Shown one piece after another: positions 1 to 9,198 of a stretch of 64,000 nucleotides of DNA. A program made the position numbers and the translations under genes. Source of the stretch: Streptomyces sp. NBC_01283 (lineage in GTDB: Bacteria > Actinomycetota > Actinomycetes > Streptomycetales > Streptomycetaceae). Within the stretch, counting starts at the first letter, position 1; the number at the start of each line of letters is the position of its first letter. The notes beneath the pieces are model-generated. The model was not told the origin of the DNA and did no database searches. It saw only the letters and a program-made list of their open reading frames with translations. The stretch spans positions 1,302,001 through 1,366,000 of the forward strand of contig NZ_CP108430.1 in NCBI RefSeq assembly GCF_041435335.1. The letters run 5' to 3'.

Positions 1-626
<626 letters not shown>

Positions 627-757
627 CTACCCTTCGCCGGTTGGCCGCGGCTCTCGGCCCCACGCGATTCCCTTCACTCTTCAAGGGGTACGCCCCTCTC
701 GTCACCGCACGCACCCCGGCACTGCACGCACCCGGCCTCGGACTAGAGACCCAAGTG

Positions 758-1558
758 ATGAACTCCTGGACCACGCCCGACCGCCCCGGTGAACCGCTCG
801 CCGACCGCTACGCCCGCCGCAGCACTTCGCTCCGCGGCACCATCCGCCACCGGCTCGTCGACCGGGCTCTGGCCGATCACCTGCCCGCCGTACCGCCGCA
901 GCGGGTGCTTGACGTCGGCGGCGGCACCGGCGTCCAGGCCCGGATGCTGGCCCTGCGCGGTCACCACGTCACCGTGCTCGATCCCGACGAGACCATGCTG
1001 GCCAGAGCCCGCACCGCCTGGCTGCCGCACGCCCCCGACGCACCGGGCAGCATCACCTTTCACCGCGGCCTCGGCGAGCAGGCCCCGCAGCTGGTCGGCT
1101 CCGGATGGGACGCGGTGCTGTGCCACGGCGTCCTGATGTACCTGGAGGACCCGGCCCCGCTGCTGCACGTCCTCGCCCAGTGCCTGCGCCCCGGCGGCAT
1201 CATCTCCGTCCTCGCCTATCAGGCCGACGCCCTGGCCATACGGCGCGGACTGACGCGTGACTGGAGCGGCGCGCTGGAGGCGTTGCGCAGCCCGGTGGAG
1301 CACAACAGCATCGGCACGATCAGCCGTGGCGTGGACCGGACCATGGTCCTGCGGCTCTTCGCCGACCACGATCTCGACCTCCTGCAGTGGTACGGGGTGC
1401 GGGTGTTCACCGACCACCTCGAGGACGAGTGCGTCGGCGAGGATTTCGACCAGGTCCTGGAGGCGGAGTGGGAGGCCGGCCGCATGGATCCCTACCGGCG
1501 CGTCGCCCGTCACTTCCACCTCATCTCCCGCGCGCGGCAGGACCGGACGACGACGTGA
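758..1558 (+). CDS. SAM-dependent methyltransferase, CmoM/SmtA-like
   Basis: Class I methyltransferase of 266 aa. The SAM-binding motif LDVGGGTG is at residues 51-58 and the acidic residue after strand 2 (LDPDE) is near 75. The C-terminal half contains GVRVF-x-D-x-L and a DPYRRVARHFH segment that resemble E. coli CmoM (SmtA), which methylates the carboxymethoxyuridine of the tRNA wobble base. The length also fits CmoM (~261 aa). Whether the substrate is tRNA is inference. ATG 758 is chosen because homology begins there; an open frame extends upstream to 611 but its residues look like non-coding sequence. It diverges from argG. Confidence 0.8.
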   Translation: MNSWTTPDRPGEPLADRYARRSTSLRGTIRHRLVDRALADHLPAVPPQRVLDVGGGTGVQARMLALRGHHVTVLDPDETMLARARTAWLPHAPDAPGSITFHRGLGEQAPQLVGSGWDAVLCHGVLMYLEDPAPLLHVLAQCLRPGGIISVLAYQADALAIRRGLTRDWSGALEALRSPVEHNSIGTISRGVDRTMVLRLFADHDLDLLQWYGVRVFTDHLEDECVGEDFDQVLEAEWEAGRMDPYRRVARHFHLISRARQDRTTT

Positions 1559-1609
1559 GGAGCCGGCACCCGAAACAGGGAGCCGGCACTCGAAGACGAA
1601 CGCCAGATT

Positions 1610-1645
1610 GGCATGCACCCGTCTATTCACGGACGGGTGCATGCC
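1610..1645. terminator. Perfect 14-bp hairpin
   Basis: GGCATGCACCCGTC (1610-1623) and its exact complement (1632-1645) enclose an 8-nt loop. It sits 52 nt after the methyltransferase stop and 37 nt before the next start. There is no T-run, as is common for Streptomyces terminators. It could also act as an operator or mRNA structure for the downstream secreted-protein genes. Just before it, a GGAGCCGGCAC sequence is repeated twice (around 1560 and 1580). Confidence 0.55.
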
Positions 1646-1681
1646 CATAAGGTGAGCGGCCTTCGCGTACTGGGGGGTCTC

Positions 1682-2752
1682 GTGAACGGTCTCCGTGCGG
1701 TCTTCGTCTGTCTCGTGCTCGCGTGTACCGCGGTGGTGTCACCCGCCGCCGCCGTGCCGCGAGCCGCGCCCGTGGCACCGAGCTGGTCGGCGCTGCCGGT
1801 ACCCGCGGCCAGCCCGCCGGTGACCGTGCTCGACCTCGGGGCCCGCGGACCCGGCGAGGCGTGGGCCACCGGGTACGAGCAGGCCGCCGACGGGCAGCGG
1901 CCTCTCCTGTACCGGTGGGACGGCAAAACGTGGAGCCGGGACACGACCTTCCCCGGCGCCGGCGAGCCGGGCTACCTCAGGGGGGTGCAGTTCGTCGGCA
2001 AGGAAACGTGGATCTTCCACAACCGCGCCGGTGAAGGGGAGATCCTGCGCCGCTCGGCGACAGGAGGATGGAGCACCGTCCCCCTGCCCCAGACCCTGTG
2101 GACCTACCAGGACTTCACCGCCGTACCGGGTGCCGCGTGGGTGGTCGGTGAGGACGAGACCGGCCTGAAGGTCTTGCACTACGACGGTTCCGGCTGGACC
2201 GAACAGTCCACCCCGGACGGCGTGCGCTACCTGATGGGGATCACCGCGCGCACGGCCACCGATGCCTGGGCCTGGGCGGACACCGACACCGGGACCGCCG
2301 TCCTTCGCTGGGACGGCACGGCATGGCGGGACGCGAAGGTGCCGCTGCCGGCCAACAGCAACATCCACACGATCCTGCTCGAACCCAACGGCCGGGCCAC
2401 GATCGGCGGCAGCCAGTACACCGACGGCGTGTCCCGCACCTATCTGATGACGTGGAACGGCCAGGCCTGGCGCACCACTGACCCGGCGCTGGGCGACACC
2501 TATACGGAGGACATGGTGCGCGGCCCGGACGGCGCGCTGTGGCTGCCGGTGCGCAGCGACCGCGCGTTCCAGTCGAAGTACGCGCGGGTGGACGGCCGCC
2601 GCACCACCTTCTCCTACGGCCCGGAGCGCACGAACGCGATCCTCGTCAAACCGAGTGCCCTGACGAGGGCCGGGTCCGCGCTGCTGTCCTTCGGGACCGT
2701 CGAGATCTACGGCTCGAAGGCGAACCTGATGAGCGAGCGGCTGGGAGGCTGA
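1682..2752 (+). CDS. Secreted WDG-repeat (beta-propeller-like) protein, copy 1
   Basis: Exported protein of unknown function, 356 aa. The start is GTG 1682 with GGGGGG about 5-10 nt upstream; an in-frame ATG at 1613 lies inside the hairpin stem and is unlikely. The N-terminus is a signal peptide (positive residue, hydrophobic core, AAA-type cleavage region near 25-30). Four aromatic/glycine repeats of the form [RH]-[WY]-[DN]-G-x-x-W recur at about 60-residue spacing (RWDGKTW, HYDGSGW, RWDGTAW, TWNGQAW). This pattern suggests propeller blades of a Kelch/sialidase-like fold. It is followed after 2 nt by a paralogue, so the pair is probably one transcript from a tandem duplication. No catalytic motif was recognised. 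Confidence 0.8.
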   Translation: MNGLRAVFVCLVLACTAVVSPAAAVPRAAPVAPSWSALPVPAASPPVTVLDLGARGPGEAWATGYEQAADGQRPLLYRWDGKTWSRDTTFPGAGEPGYLRGVQFVGKETWIFHNRAGEGEILRRSATGGWSTVPLPQTLWTYQDFTAVPGAAWVVGEDETGLKVLHYDGSGWTEQSTPDGVRYLMGITARTATDAWAWADTDTGTAVLRWDGTAWRDAKVPLPANSNIHTILLEPNGRATIGGSQYTDGVSRTYLMTWNGQAWRTTDPALGDTYTEDMVRGPDGALWLPVRSDRAFQSKYARVDGRRTTFSYGPERTNAILVKPSALTRAGSALLSFGTVEIYGSKANLMSERLGG

Positions 2753-2754
2753 CC

Positions 2755-3864
2755 ATGGCACACAGACTTCTCGTCGCGGCGCTCGCCGTCGTCCTGGCCG
2801 TCATGGCCGTCGTGAGTTCGGCCGCGGCGGAACCCGGAGCCTGGCAGCACGTTCCGGTCCCGGCACAGGTACGCCCGCAGGCCGGGCTGAACGAAGCCGT
2901 GGCGTTCGGGCCGGACCGGGCGTGGGCGGTGGGCGCCGACGCCGTCGGCCGTGAGGCGCCGGGCTTCCCGCTGGTGCTGCGCTGGGACGGAACGGCGTGG
3001 CAGCGCCAGAGCCTGCCCGGCATCGGCTGGCAGGGCGACCTGGTGTCGGTCGCCGGGACCTCGCCGACCGCGGTCTGGGCGGTCGGCCGCGACTCGGCGG
3101 GCGGCTCCCGCCTGCTCCGCTTCGACGGCGGTGCCTGGAAGGAGAGCCGGGCGCCGCGCGGTGTCGTCCTTGACAAGGTCGTCGCCGGCGGCGGTGAGAC
3201 CTGGCTGATCGGTTCGCGGGACGGCGTGCAGGTGCTGCTGCGCTGGGACCGGCGCGCGTGGCAGGACGTTCCGGCGCCGCCGGGGTACGTGAGCGGCCTG
3301 GACATCGTGGCGGCCGACGACGTCTGGGCCGCCGGCTCCAGCGGCTCGGGCGCGACCGTGTCGCACTGGGACGGGCAGGCATGGCAGCAGACGGTCGTGG
3401 ACGGATTCCCGCGGGCGGCCGTTGCCAGCGTGCTGGCGGTCTCACCGACGGAGGTGTGGGCGGGCGGCACGGCCGGGTTCGTCGGCGGCCCGCCGGGCAA
3501 GCCGATCCCGCCGCTGCTCATGCGCTGGGACGGGACGGAGTGGAGCCGGGTGACCATGCCCACCGACTTCGGCTACATCTCCTCGCTGTCGGCCGCCGGC
3601 TCCGGAAAGCTGGGCTGGGTCTCGGTGGCCCGCTCGCTGAAGTGGGGCCCGCCGGGCAGCAGTCCGCCGCTCGTCCCCGGGCCGGATTTCCTTGCCTGGA
3701 ACGGGCAGTCGTTCGCCGCGTACGACGAACCGGCGGTGCCCGGGGAGGGCGACTCCTCGATGCAGCGGCTCGCGCCGGTGCCGGGCACGGAGACGGTGTG
3801 GTCGGTCGGCCGCGCCGCCGGACCCGAGGGCACCTTCGCCCCGAGGATCCTGCGGTTCGGCTGA
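2755..3864 (+). CDS. Secreted WDG-repeat (beta-propeller-like) protein, copy 2
   Basis: Exported 369-aa paralogue of the preceding gene, starting 2 nt after its stop codon, with GGGAGG about 10 nt upstream of ATG 2755. It has a clear signal peptide (hydrophobic stretch of residues ~4-20, then SSAAAEP). Six WDG-like repeats are visible (RWDGTAW, RFDGGAW, RWDRRAW, HWDGQAW, RWDGTEW, AWNGQSF), two more than in copy 1. Blades also share the phrase A-V-W-A-V/A-G. Function is unknown; a surface or extracellular binding role is inference from fold and export. It converges on the cobalt transporter operon. Confidence 0.82.
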   Translation: MAHRLLVAALAVVLAVMAVVSSAAAEPGAWQHVPVPAQVRPQAGLNEAVAFGPDRAWAVGADAVGREAPGFPLVLRWDGTAWQRQSLPGIGWQGDLVSVAGTSPTAVWAVGRDSAGGSRLLRFDGGAWKESRAPRGVVLDKVVAGGGETWLIGSRDGVQVLLRWDRRAWQDVPAPPGYVSGLDIVAADDVWAAGSSGSGATVSHWDGQAWQQTVVDGFPRAAVASVLAVSPTEVWAGGTAGFVGGPPGKPIPPLLMRWDGTEWSRVTMPTDFGYISSLSAAGSGKLGWVSVARSLKWGPPGSSPPLVPGPDFLAWNGQSFAAYDEPAVPGEGDSSMQRLAPVPGTETVWSVGRAAGPEGTFAPRILRFG

Positions 3865-3890
3865 GCGGACGACGCGGGCCCGCGCCCCGG

Positions 3891-4790
3891 TCAGCCGCCT
3901 GACGCTCCGGGAATCGCCGGGGCCGTCGTGAGGGCGGCCAACTCCTCGGGGGTGCGCGGCCCAGGGCCCGCTTCGGTCAGCAGGCCCTTCGTCCGGAGCA
4001 GCTCCGTGACCGCGATCCCCCAGGGCAGGCGGAGCCCCGCCTGGCCCAGGAGGTCCCGCTGGGCGAGCATCTCCGCGACCGGCCCCGTACGCACTCCGGA
4101 GGGAGTCAGCAGGGCAGCGTCGTCGGCCCAGCGCAGGGCCAGATCCACGTCATGGGTGGCCATGACCACGGTCGTCCCCGCGTCCCGCAGGCCTTGCAGG
4201 GTGGTCAGGAGGCGTTCCTGGCCGTCGGGGTCGAGCCCTGCGGTCGGCTCGTCGAGGATCAGGACGCGGGGCCGCATCGCCACGGCGCCCGCGATGGCCG
4301 TCCGTTTCCGCTGGCCGTAGGAGAGCAGATGCGTGGGGCGGTCCGCCAGGGCGCTGATGTCGAGCGCGGCGAGCGCCTCGGCGACCCGGGCCCGCACCTC
4401 ACCGTCCGGCAGCCCCAGGTTCAGCGGCCCGAAGGACACGTCCTGTTCGACCGAGGCGGCGAACAACTGGTCGTCCGGGTCCTGGACCACCAGCTGAACC
4501 GTCGTCCGCAGCCGGGTGAGGCTCTTGCGGTCGTACGTCACGGGGGCTCCCCCGACGGTCAATCCGCCCCGGTCCGGCCGGAGTCCGCCGCTCAGCAGCC
4601 GCATGAGGGTGGTCTTGCCGCTGCCGTTGCGCCCGAGCAGCGCGAGGGCGCGCCCCTCGATGACGTCGAAGTCCAGGCCGCTGAGCACGGTGGGCCCGTC
4701 TTCGTACGCGTAGGAAGCGGCGCGCAGAGCGACCAGGGGCCCGCTCGGATCGCTGGAGGCGCGCGGCTCGCTCAGGGAGGAAGCCTTCAT
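3891..4790 (-). CDS. cbiO: Cobalt ECF transporter ATPase CbiO
   Basis: ATP-binding subunit (299 aa) of the CbiMNQO energy-coupling-factor cobalt importer at the inner face of the membrane. Walker A GRNGSGKT is at about residues 53-60. The Q-loop VVQDPDDQLF, a CbiO-type signature LSYGQRKR, Walker B LILDEPTAGLD and the switch His in MATHDVD follow in order. A C-terminal extension of about 60 residues has no motif I recognise. ATG 4790 overlaps the cbiQ stop (ATGA), showing translational coupling. It is the last gene of cbiM-cbiN-cbiQ-cbiO, under the cobalamin riboswitch. Confidence 0.95.
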   Translation of the reverse strand: MKASSLSEPRASSDPSGPLVALRAASYAYEDGPTVLSGLDFDVIEGRALALLGRNGSGKTTLMRLLSGGLRPDRGGLTVGGAPVTYDRKSLTRLRTTVQLVVQDPDDQLFAASVEQDVSFGPLNLGLPDGEVRARVAEALAALDISALADRPTHLLSYGQRKRTAIAGAVAMRPRVLILDEPTAGLDPDGQERLLTTLQGLRDAGTTVVMATHDVDLALRWADDAALLTPSGVRTGPVAEMLAQRDLLGQAGLRLPWGIAVTELLRTKGLLTEAGPGPRTPEELAALTTAPAIPGASGG

Positions 4791-5536
4791 GGAAGAAGCC
4801 ATTTCAGTACGAGGGTGAGGGCCGCGAGGCCCGTGAGAAGGACCGCGCTCGCGGTCACGAAGCGCCGGGAGATCCGGGCCTCCGGCACGAGCACCCGCAG
4901 GGTTCCGTCGTACCCGCGTCCGGCGAGCCCGGCCTGCAGCCGGGTCGCCCGGTCGAAGGCCCGTACGAACGCGGTGGCCCCGAGGCCGCCGAGGGAACGC
5001 CAGGTCGCGGCACGGGTGGTGTGGCCGAGCCGCGCGGCCTGCGCCTGCCGGATCCGGCTCATGGAGTCCAGGAGCAGGAAGCTCATCCGGTACATGACGA
5101 GGGCCACGTCGACGACGGGTGCCGGCACGCCCGCCTTCACCAGGCGGGGCAGCAGGTCCGACATGGGTGTGGTGAAGGCGAAAAGCAGGACGCCCAGCGA
5201 GGCCGCCGACGTGCGCAGGAGCAGACCGCCCGCTCGCGCGGGGCCGCCATCGGCGAGCGTGACGAACCCTTCGGGCCCGCCGAGTTGGACGATGAGGGTC
5301 AGGGCGCCGGTGACGCAGAAGCCGAGCGGCACGCGGTAGGCGCGCCACAGTTTTCGGGGCGGCACACCGGCCGGTCCGAGCAGCACGGCGAGCGCGGCGA
5401 CGAGCACGAGGGCGGCGCCCGGCCAGGGCGGCAGGGAGACGGCAAGGACGGTGAGGCCGAGCCCGAGCACGGCTTTGTCCACGGGGTGGCGGCGGCGCCA
5501 GCGACTGCTGTGCGCCGCCGCGTCGATGGGCAGCAC
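4787..5536 (-). CDS. cbiQ: Cobalt ECF transporter membrane component CbiQ
   Basis: T-component (249 aa) that couples CbiO ATP hydrolysis to the CbiM substrate channel. Several hydrophobic segments are visible (about residues 25-50, 70-85, 95-125). The cytoplasmic coupling segment contains the LLLDSMSRIRQAQAARLG region, which corresponds to the Ala-Arg-Gly-type coupling helices of T-components. A final membrane segment is at the C-terminus (ASAVLLTGLAALTLVLKWLL). It starts 6 nt after cbiN and ends in a 4-nt overlap with cbiO. Confidence 0.93.
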   Translation of the reverse strand: MLPIDAAAHSSRWRRRHPVDKAVLGLGLTVLAVSLPPWPGAALVLVAALAVLLGPAGVPPRKLWRAYRVPLGFCVTGALTLIVQLGGPEGFVTLADGGPARAGGLLLRTSAASLGVLLFAFTTPMSDLLPRLVKAGVPAPVVDVALVMYRMSFLLLDSMSRIRQAQAARLGHTTRAATWRSLGGLGATAFVRAFDRATRLQAGLAGRGYDGTLRVLVPEARISRRFVTASAVLLTGLAALTLVLKWLLP

Positions 5537-5542
5537 GCGGGA

Positions 5543-5953
5543 TCAGACCTGCTCGGTCGTGGTCCGGGTGCTGTCCACGTCGGCGGTCCGTTCCGCGGTT
5601 CCTTCCGCGGTTCCTTCTGCGGTCCTCTTCGCGGGGGCTTCCTTCGCCGACGCGATCTCCGCGCCCTGCCGGCGCCCCCTGCGCAGACCGAAGTAGTACG
5701 CGAGGACGCCCGCGCCCAGCGCCGCCTGCAGCGCGAAGAGCGCCGACTCGATCTCCCCGGAGGGGGGTTCGTACAGCGGCGAGAACCACGGCTCATAGTC
5801 CGGCTTGTTCTCGGTGATCGCGGTCTCGGCCTGGGAGTCGGACCCGGTGAACGGCTCCTTCTTGTCGTCGCCGAGGCCGAGCGCCAACGGCAGCACGGCG
5901 AGCGCGGCGACGATGACGAGGAGCAGAGTGTTGATCTTCGCGTTCCGGCTCAT
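5543..5953 (-). CDS. cbiN: Cobalt ECF transporter accessory subunit CbiN
   Basis: Small membrane subunit (136 aa) needed with CbiM for cobalt uptake. Two transmembrane helices (about residues 7-27 and 80-98) flank an extracytoplasmic loop rich in acidic residues and ending PDYEPWFSPLYEPPSGEIES, which matches CbiN. The C-terminal tail is unusual: after residue ~100 it is a low-complexity KRTAEGTAEGTAERTAD stretch encoded by short direct DNA repeats (around 5590-5630), so tail length may vary between strains. ATG 5953 overlaps the cbiM stop (ATGA). Confidence 0.92.
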   Translation of the reverse strand: MSRNAKINTLLLVIVAALAVLPLALGLGDDKKEPFTGSDSQAETAITENKPDYEPWFSPLYEPPSGEIESALFALQAALGAGVLAYYFGLRRGRRQGAEIASAKEAPAKRTAEGTAEGTAERTADVDSTRTTTEQV

Positions 5954-6657
5954 CAGGCGCTGGCCCCCGACTCCGTCTTCGTGTCCGTCTTCTTCCCCTG
6001 CAGCAGGACGCCGAGCCGTGTGAGCTCGCCCTTGCTCGACTGCACGAGCAGCCGCATCACCAGCACGGTGAGCAGTCCCTCGCTCACCGCGAGGGGGATC
6101 TGCGTGACGGCGAAGATGCCGCCGAACTTGCCCAGGGCGCCGACGAATCCGCTGCTGGGGTCCGGGAAGGCCAGGGCGAGCTGGACGCTGGTGACGCAGT
6201 ACGTGGACAGGTCGGCGACGAACGCGCCGAAGAACACGGCGACCATGAGCGGCGCGTCGAACCGCTTCAGGAGGCGGTAGACGGCGTATCCGGCCCATGG
6301 CCCGACGATCGCCATGGAGAAGACGTTGGCGCCGAGTGTGGTGAGTCCGCCGTGGGCGAGCAGCAGGGCCTGGAACAGCAGTGTGATGGTGCCGAGCACC
6401 GTCATGATCGGCGGCCGGAACAGGATCGCGCCGAGCCCGGTGCCCGTCGGGTGCGAGCAACTGCCCGTGACGGAAGGGATTTTCAGTGCGGAAAGGACAA
6501 AAGTGAAGGCTCCGGAGGCGCCCAGGAGCAACGTGCTCTCAGGGTGCTCCTTGACCTCACGGGTCAGGGAGCGGACTCCGTGGACGACGAACGGCGCGGA
6601 CGCTACACCCCAGGCGATCGCGTGCGCCGGTGGGAGGAAACCCTCGGCAATGTGCAT
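5953..6657 (-). CDS. cbiM: Cobalt ECF transporter substrate-binding subunit CbiM
   Basis: Membrane S-component (234 aa) that binds Co2+. The start is set at ATG 6657 because in the CbiM/NikM family the free N-terminus and His2 of Met-His are metal ligands; this start gives [11 protein letters not shown] further conserved ligand, His69 in [11 protein letters not shown], is present. An upstream in-frame start (6696) would bury the Met-His and lies beside the riboswitch B12 box. GGAGAGGG lies about 12-19 nt upstream. First gene of cbiMNQO; expression should fall when cobalamin is plentiful. Confidence 0.94.
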   Translation of the reverse strand: MHIAEGFLPPAHAIAWGVASAPFVVHGVRSLTREVKEHPESTLLLGASGAFTFVLSALKIPSVTGSCSHPTGTGLGAILFRPPIMTVLGTITLLFQALLLAHGGLTTLGANVFSMAIVGPWAGYAVYRLLKRFDAPLMVAVFFGAFVADLSTYCVTSVQLALAFPDPSSGFVGALGKFGGIFAVTQIPLAVSEGLLTVLVMRLLVQSSKGELTRLGVLLQGKKTDTKTESGASA

Positions 6658-6708
6658 GGCTAAGCAGACCCTCTCCAGCACCTCGTGGATGGACAACGCG
6701 CCTTGGCC

Positions 6709-6858
6709 GGTCTCCTGGCTGACGGGTCGTACCGACCGGACTCCGCCTTCCCGGGTGCGTGTGCACCCAGTGGCTGCCGCGAGGGCTGGAGCCGGACTTC
6801 CCGATCACAGTGGCGAGGGCCGCACCGGCATCACACCGGATTTCCCGAGCACCAAGGC
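6709..6858 (-). ncRNA. Cobalamin riboswitch of cbiMNQO
   Basis: Reading the minus strand, the region shows the class hallmarks in order: GGGAAATCCGGTG, GGTGCGGCCCTCGCCACTG, GGGAAGTCCGGC, GCCACTGGG, and the B12 box GTCAGCCAGGAGACC at about 6709-6725. It ends about 50 nt before the cbiM start. Adenosylcobalamin binding is expected to hide the ribosome site or terminate transcription. Edges are approximate: the 5' edge is set by the predicted transcription start, the 3' edge by the B12 box. Confidence 0.93.
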
Positions 6859-6864
6859 GTGGTG

Positions 6865-6894
6865 ACCATAGTGCGCATCCGAGTTTCCTGACAA
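6865..6894 (-). promoter_or_regulatory. Predicted promoter of cbiMNQO
   Basis: On the minus strand, -35 TTGTCA (6894-6889) and -10 TATGGT (6870-6865) are separated by 18 nt. This places the transcript start near 6858, exactly at the beginning of the riboswitch. A housekeeping sigma (HrdB-like) promoter is likely. Confidence 0.6.
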
Positions 6895-6938
6895 CTTGTG
6901 GGGTCGCCCCACCTGTGGCACGCGCGAGCGCACACGAC

Positions 6939-6956
6939 CAGGGGCGTACGCCCCTG
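6939..6956. terminator. Palindromic hairpin after the GNAT gene
   Basis: AGGGGCGTACGCCCCT (6940-6955), extended by one C-G pair, lies 2 nt beyond the GNAT stop. A second hairpin, GTGGGG-TCG-CCCCAC (6898-6912), follows. The two probably end tsaD-GNAT transcription before the cbi promoter. Confidence 0.55.
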
Positions 6957-6957
6957 A

Positions 6958-7596
6958 TCAACCCCTGTGCATCGGCTCGTGCACACCCGAAACGGGCCAC
7001 GTTTCGCGGGAGACCGCCGCCTCCCCGCCGCGCAGCACCGCGAGCGTCCGGGCGGGGTGGCGGGGCCCGAGGAAGACGACGACGCCTTTGCCGTCGGGTG
7101 AGGGGTGGGTCGCCTGGGTCCAGCCCTGGCGCTCGTAGAAGCCCATGGCCTGCGCCGACCGGACCGAAGTCAGCAGCCAGACACGGTCGTCGGGAGCGCC
7201 TTCGGCCATCGCCGCCAGCAGGGCGGCTCCGATTCCGGTGCCCTGCGCCGCAGGGTGCACGGCGAGTTCGTCTATCTCACGGGCCCCGCACAGCCACGAC
7301 CGGGCGCGCCCGGCGCCGAGTCCGGCCGCCGCCTGCGGATAGCAGCGGTCGGCGGGAAAGGGCTCGGGCGTGGTCCACCCGGTGGTGAAGCCGACGACGT
7401 CCGTCCCCTCCAGTGCGATCACCGCGGTGAACCCGGGACGGCGTACGTCGTCGCCGAGCCGGACCATGAATTCCGCCACCCTCTCCTCGTCCTCGTGCCA
7501 GGGCGGCACACGGAAGGCATCGGCGTAGACGGTGCGCAAGGCGGCGCCGTACGCGAGGAGTTGATGGCCCCGCAGTAGCCGGACGACCGCCGCCAT
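6958..7596 (-). CDS. GNAT family N-acetyltransferase
   Basis: Predicted acetyl-CoA-dependent acetyltransferase of 212 aa. The core shows a beta-strand/Glu segment REIDELAVHP followed by the acetyl-CoA loop AAQGTGIGAALLAAM (Q-x-x-G-x-G/A type) and a late SAQAMGFYERQGW motif typical of the fold. The start at 7596 overlaps the stop of the TsaD-like gene (ATGA), so the two are translated together. RimI-type acetyltransferases often neighbour tsaD, but this protein is longer than RimI (~150 aa) and its substrate cannot be assigned. A weak RBS and the overlap set the start. Confidence 0.85.
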   Translation of the reverse strand: MAAVVRLLRGHQLLAYGAALRTVYADAFRVPPWHEDEERVAEFMVRLGDDVRRPGFTAVIALEGTDVVGFTTGWTTPEPFPADRCYPQAAAGLGAGRARSWLCGAREIDELAVHPAAQGTGIGAALLAAMAEGAPDDRVWLLTSVRSAQAMGFYERQGWTQATHPSPDGKGVVVFLGPRHPARTLAVLRGGEAAVSRETWPVSGVHEPMHRG

Positions 7597-8660
7597 CAGG
7601 CGGCCCTCGCCGCGGCCGCCCCCGGCCGCAGGGCCGCGTACGTCAGAGGGGCGGACGGGTCGACCGACACGTCCCAGGGGGCGGGCTCGGCCCCGGCCCG
7701 TACGAGCAGGTCGCCGACGGCGGCGATCATCGCACCGTTGTCCGTGCACAGGGTCATCGGGGGCACGCGCAGCCGCACACCTTCGGCCGCGCACCGCTCC
7801 TCGGCGAGCACACGCACCCGCGAGTTCGCGGCGACACCGCCGACCACGACGAGGGTGCGGACGCCGTGATCGCGGCAGGCGGCCAGCGCCTTGCGGGTCA
7901 GTACGTCCGCGACGGCCTCCTGGAGCGAGGCCGCGCCGTCGGCCACCGGCAGCTCGCGCCCCGCGTGCCCCTCGGCCCAGCGCGCGGCGGCGGTCTTGAG
8001 TCCGGAGAAGGAGAAGGCGTACGGGGCGTCCTTCGGTCCGGTGAGCGGGCGCGGGAAGGCGACCGCGCGCGGATCACCGCTGCGGGCCGCGCGGTCGATG
8101 GCGGGGCCGCCCGGGTAGGGCAGGCCGAAGACGCGGGCGGCCTTGTCGAAGCACTCGCCCGCCGCGTCGTCCAGGGTGTCCCCCAGGTGCACGATGGGAT
8201 CGCGCGCCAGGTCCCGGACGAGCAGCAGCGAGGTGTGCCCGCCGGAGACGATCAGGACCACGCAGGGATCGGGCAGCGGGCCGTGCTCCAGCGTGTCGGC
8301 GGCGACATGCCCGGCCAGGTGGTGCACGCCGTACAACGGGACGTCGAGCGCGTACGCGAGGGTCTTCGCCCCCGCGAGGCCGACCTGCAGCGCGCCGGAC
8401 AGGCCGGGACCCGTGGTGACCGCCACCGCTCCGATGTCGGACAGCTTCAGGTCCGCCTGGTCGAGGGCGTTTTGGACGACCGGGGTGAACGCGTGCAGAT
8501 GCGCTCGTGCGGCGATCTCGGGAACCACGCCGCCGAACCGGGCGTGCTCGTCCATGCTGGACGCCACCGCATGGGCGAGCAGCCGCCCCTGCGAGACGAT
8601 CCCCGCTCCGGTCTCGTCGCAGGACGACTCGATCCCCAGCACAATGCGCCCCGCTGCCAC
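7596..8660 (-). CDS. tsaD: TsaD-like tRNA N6-adenosine threonylcarbamoyltransferase
   Basis: 354-aa member of the TsaD/Kae1 family, which transfers threonylcarbamoyl to A37 of ANN-decoding tRNAs. N-terminal [14 protein letters not shown] is at about residues 6-19. Metal ligands appear as RAHLHAF and the HHLAGH motif, then [20 protein letters not shown] and the C-terminal [16 protein letters not shown] 8660 is preferred because AAGGAG ends 6 nt before it; the ATG at 8666 abuts that site. The gene is not next to tsaB/tsaE/alr as in the usual Streptomyces locus, so it may be a second copy (inference). It is coupled to the downstream GNAT and divergent from metE. Confidence 0.88.
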   Translation of the reverse strand: MAAGRIVLGIESSCDETGAGIVSQGRLLAHAVASSMDEHARFGGVVPEIAARAHLHAFTPVVQNALDQADLKLSDIGAVAVTTGPGLSGALQVGLAGAKTLAYALDVPLYGVHHLAGHVAADTLEHGPLPDPCVVLIVSGGHTSLLLVRDLARDPIVHLGDTLDDAAGECFDKAARVFGLPYPGGPAIDRAARSGDPRAVAFPRPLTGPKDAPYAFSFSGLKTAAARWAEGHAGRELPVADGAASLQEAVADVLTRKALAACRDHGVRTLVVVGGVAANSRVRVLAEERCAAEGVRLRVPPMTLCTDNGAMIAAVGDLLVRAGAEPAPWDVSVDPSAPLTYAALRPGAAAARAA

Positions 8661-8829
8661 CGGCATCTCCTTCACCCACAGACTTTCTGCGTGGGAAGTG
8701 TAGTTGCAAGCCATGTGCAATAAGACCTCCGGGCGGTGTCCCCACCGCCGGGTGGCTCCGTGTCTCACCTCACGGTCCGGAATGTGATCAGTACTGCCCA
8801 AGACGCCGACCACCCTCTAGCCTGATGGG

Positions 8830-9021
8830 TGCAGCTGGTTCGCCCTGCCCGCCAGGCAGACGCGTCGCAAGAGGGAACCCGGTGGAAATCCGGGACTGCC
8901 CCGCAGCGGTGAGTGGGAACGACCGCCGTCATACGCACTGGGTCCGTCGCGGACCCGGGAAGCGACGGTCAGTAGGAACCTGCCTCGGCAGGTGTGCCCG
9001 CGAGTCCGAAGACCTGCCCGT
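8830..9021 (+). ncRNA. Cobalamin riboswitch of metE
   Basis: All conserved blocks occur in order: GAGGGAACCCGGTGGAAATC near 8872, GGGACTGCCCCGCAGCGGT, a long arm with GTCATACGCACTGGGTCCG, GGGAAGCGACGG, and the B12 box GAGTCCGAAGACCTGCCCG ending at ~9020. A -10 box TAGCCT (8818-8823) places the transcript start at about 8830. It lies 178 nt before the metE start and is expected to shut metE off when adenosylcobalamin supports MetH. Confidence 0.96.
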
Positions 9022-9198
9022 TGCCCGTACGTGATCCCTCATGTGCGGACATCCCGGTGACCTCGTGGGCGGGTCGGCGTACAGATCAGGTGGAGCACCG
9101 CGCCGGTGGCGCGCGTCCGGTCCGCCCGGTCCGTCATCCCTTCGCGTCCGTGTCCCGTCCCCGGGATTCTCAGGAGTCATCTCGCGAAGGAGATTTCC

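Noticed and set aside
3891..5789. 632-codon frame that would fuse cbiO with an upstream extension
   Set aside because: The first half is Arg-rich nonsense overlapping cbiQ and cbiN; the ATGA overlap at 4787-4790 gives the true cbiO start.
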